Assembly: GCA_025464645.1 (NCBI GenBank) | Contig: JAODGF010000162.1 | Location: forward strand, 1-6,301 | DNA length: 6,301 bases | Direction of reading: 5' to 3' | Source: Methanosarcinales archaeon | GTDB taxonomy: Archaea > Halobacteriota > Syntropharchaeia > Alkanophagales > Methanospirareceae | Shown: positions 4,953 to 6,301 of the stretch, piece by piece | Layout of the letters: each line of letters begins with the position of its first letter | How positions within the stretch are numbered: the stretch's first letter is position 1 | Position numbers and translations under genes: made by a program | The notes under the pieces: generated by a model | Database searches by the model: none | Seen by the model: the letters and a program-made list of their open reading frames with translations, nothing else | Told to the model about the DNA's origin: nothing

Positions 4953-5993
4953 ATGGCGGTGATAGAAATAGAGGGTTTGATTGGGAATGAATATTTTCAA
5001 TTCGTGTTAATTCTGGCAAGTTTTGCTATTCTCACCAAAATAGTTCATTTTAGCCTCGTAATATACCTTAAGGCATTTGCCGGTCGAACAAAGACAGATA
5101 TTGATGACATCATCTTGAAAATAACTACAAAACCGTTGTGTATTTTTATCCTTCTTACGGGTTTTTATTTCGCATTGAAATCGCTATCGGCACTTGCACC
5201 CTTCTCTGCAAAGATAGATGCGGTGTTTTTTGTTGGTACGGTATTGTTGCTGTCTTTGATTGTAACCCGGATTTTGAGCGTTCTGATAAGTAGGTGGCTG
5301 AAGGTGCAGAAGAAATTTGAAAAGATGCCGAAATTGATGGGCAATGTGGTAGCAACTGTCGTCTATTTAATGGCTCTTTTAATGATTCTGGACCATTTTG
5401 AGATAGAAATAAGTCCTTTACTTGCTGCTTTTGGCTTAGGTGGTTTAGTAGTTGCGCTGGCACTTCAAAATACGCTTTCAAACCTCTTTGCGGGATTGCA
5501 TATTATCACAGACCGACCCATAAATGTTGGAGATTTTATAGACATAGAGGGAGGTCCTTCTGGGTTTGTGGAAGACATTGGCTGGCGGTCCACGCGGGTT
5601 CGAACACTGCCAAATACACTTGTCATCGTACCAAATGCAAAACTCGCAGAGAGTATAATCGTAAATAACTCGTTGCCGCTCCTGGAGATGGCGGCGGTAG
5701 TTCAGTGCGGTGTTGCTTACGGGTCGGATTTGGAGAAAGTGGAGCAAGTCACGATTGATGTAGCGAAGCAGATACAGAAAACCGTCCCCGGAGCGATTAA
5801 AAACTTTGAACCGTTCATCAGGTACCATACATTCGGAGACTCAAACATAAACTTCTCGGTTATTTTGCGCGTGGAGGAACCAGTGGCAAAGTACTTAGTC
5901 ATGCATGAATTTATAAAGGCGCTAAAAGGGCGTTATGACAAAGAAGGGATTGAAATATCGTGGCCTGTGAGAAAGATATATTATGCAAAATAG
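4953..5993 (+). CDS. MscS-family small-conductance mechanosensitive ion channel
   Basis: A membrane channel that opens under tension to release solutes during hypo-osmotic shock. Predicted membrane segments are at about 15-38, 60-80, 88-112 and 130-148, followed by the conserved pore helix region ISPLLAAFGLGGLVVALALQ (152-171) and NTLSNLFAGLHI (173-184), with the Gly/Ala packing typical of MscS TM3. The cytoplasmic beta domain follows: RPINVGDFIDIEG (188-200), GFVEDIGWRSTRVRTLPNTL and VPNAKLAESIIVN (226-238), the last matching the family's PN-x-x-[IL] segment. Residues about 248-340 are the C-terminal alpha/beta domain. At 346 residues it is longer than E. coli MscS (286) because of extra N-terminal helices, as in many archaeal and YnaI-like members. 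No key segment is missing. It appears to have its own promoter and to be unrelated to the surface cluster. Confidence 0.92.
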   Translation: MAVIEIEGLIGNEYFQFVLILASFAILTKIVHFSLVIYLKAFAGRTKTDIDDIILKITTKPLCIFILLTGFYFALKSLSALAPFSAKIDAVFFVGTVLLLSLIVTRILSVLISRWLKVQKKFEKMPKLMGNVVATVVYLMALLMILDHFEIEISPLLAAFGLGGLVVALALQNTLSNLFAGLHIITDRPINVGDFIDIEGGPSGFVEDIGWRSTRVRTLPNTLVIVPNAKLAESIIVNNSLPLLEMAAVVQCGVAYGSDLEKVEQVTIDVAKQIQKTVPGAIKNFEPFIRYHTFGDSNINFSVILRVEEPVAKYLVMHEFIKALKGRYDKEGIEISWPVRKIYYAK

Positions 5994-6145
5994 GATTCCA
6001 AAATGGTATCCAATTGCGCCTGCTGAGAAGAAGCGCTATGAAGAAAGAAACCCTCGTAAATAAGATTAATAAACTAAAGGAGGGCAGTCTAAGCAAATCG
6101 GAAGCTAAAGGTCAGATAACAAATAACCGATTTTAAGTGCTCTTG

Positions 6146-6154
6146 TATATATAA
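6146..6154 (+). promoter_or_regulatory. TATA-like element of uncertain direction
   Basis: TATATATAA is a strong TATA-like match. A start near 6180 would produce a transcript with no plausible protein before the window ends, so it could drive a short RNA. The core is almost palindromic, so the strand is uncertain, and no clear BRE precedes it. Confidence 0.3.
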
Positions 6155-6215
6155 TTGGGCATATTTAACCCAACAACCATTCGGTGGAGGGACAATCTGC
6201 AAATTAAGCGGTAGC

Positions 6216-6237
6216 AAAAAATAAAAACAGCAAAAAA
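6216..6237 (-). terminator. Oligo-T terminator for a minus-strand gene
   Basis: Read on the minus strand this stretch has runs of T6, T5 and T6 (A-runs at 6232-6237, 6223-6227 and 6216-6221 on the plus strand). That is the oligo-T signature of euryarchaeal intrinsic termination. It lies about 35 nt beyond the putative minus-strand stop at 6272-6274, the spacing expected for a gene end. Confidence 0.45.
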
Positions 6238-6271
6238 GTAAGAGAAAATAGGTGAAGAAGTTTTTCGCGAT

Positions 6272-6301
6272 TTAAATTTCCTCCACCTCTCTCACCTGCA
6301 C
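6272..6301 (-). CDS. Possible C-terminus of a minus-strand gene running off the window
   Basis: From the right edge a minus-strand frame reads VQVREVEEI and stops at TAA (6274-6272). The charged ending and the oligo-T terminator just beyond suggest the 3' end of a convergent gene. Only nine codons are visible, so no function can be given, and another minus-strand frame is also open across this edge. Confidence 0.3.
   Translation of the reverse strand: MQVREVEEI

Larger units (their letters stand above)
5994..6271. other. Mostly non-coding tail with two doubtful micro-ORFs
   Basis: Two short plus-strand frames exist. ATG 5983 to TAA 6063 gives 26 residues (MQNRIPKWYPIAPAEKKRYE and 6 more) and overlaps the channel gene by 11 bases. 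ATG 6038 to TAA 6136 gives 32 residues, Lys/Asn-rich (MKKETLVNKINKLKEG...). Neither has a good Shine-Dalgarno and both could be chance. TTGGG (6155-6159) and CCCAA (6169-6173) form a 5-bp inverted repeat. GGTGGAGG (6183-6190) is the perfect reverse complement of CCTCCACC (6280-6287). No tRNA, CRISPR or IS end was recognised. Confidence 0.4.

Noticed and set aside
5584..5615. GGTTCGAAC, similar to a tRNA T-loop
   Set aside because: It lies inside the conserved GWRSTRVRTLP segment of the channel gene, with no matching T-stem and no acceptor or anticodon arms.

Overview
The window looks like a piece of an archaeal chromosome, probably from a euryarchaeon of the methanogen/ANME kind. Four things point that way. 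Promoters are BRE+TATA elements (CCGAAA followed by TTTATATA). ATA, AGA and AGG codons are common. The secreted proteins carry cohesin and dockerin modules next to a C-terminal domain that I associate with archaeal exported proteins. One protein ends in a motif + transmembrane helix + Arg cluster resembling archaeosortase (PGF-CTERM-like) tails. The genus cannot be read from the sequence; an ANME-1/Methanophagales-like or Archaeoglobus/Methanosarcina-related source is my inference.

Layout: bases 1-359 have no convincing gene, only a weak minus-strand open fragment and, near the end, two tandem near-identical archaeal promoters. From 360 to 4262 runs a tightly packed plus-strand cluster of five genes. 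They are (1) an 81-residue two-helix membrane protein with a poly-threonine N-terminus; (2) a secreted dockerin protein with Ig-like sheets; (3) a secreted one-cohesin protein; (4) a second one-cohesin protein whose signal peptide lies in a different reading frame; and (5) a two-cohesin protein with a Pro/Thr/Ser linker and a C-terminal membrane anchor. Gaps are 1-16 bp, with TAATG stop/start overlaps at 603-607 and 2259-2263. Genes 1-2 and 3 have strong Shine-Dalgarno sites. Then come an endonuclease III-like HhH-GPD protein with a 4-Cys iron-sulfur motif (4283-4909) and, behind what looks like its own leaderless promoter, an MscS-type mechanosensitive channel (4953-5993). The last 300 bases are mostly non-coding, with a TATA-like element, a probable minus-strand oligo-T terminator and perhaps the last codons of a minus-strand gene.

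How the genes may work together: the cluster encodes both halves of a cohesin-dockerin pair plus a membrane-anchored bivalent cohesin protein, so it could build a small cell-surface complex like a reduced scaffoldin. No glycoside hydrolase or other catalytic domain is visible, so a structural, adhesive or extracellular-matrix role fits better than polysaccharide breakdown. The most striking detail is gene 4. Its signal peptide and mature cohesin domain are out of frame by exactly -1, and the junction contains T9 and T7 runs that include a canonical T_TTT_TTA slippery heptamer. That may be programmed frameshifting, a phase-variable homopolymer, or a sequencing/assembly error.
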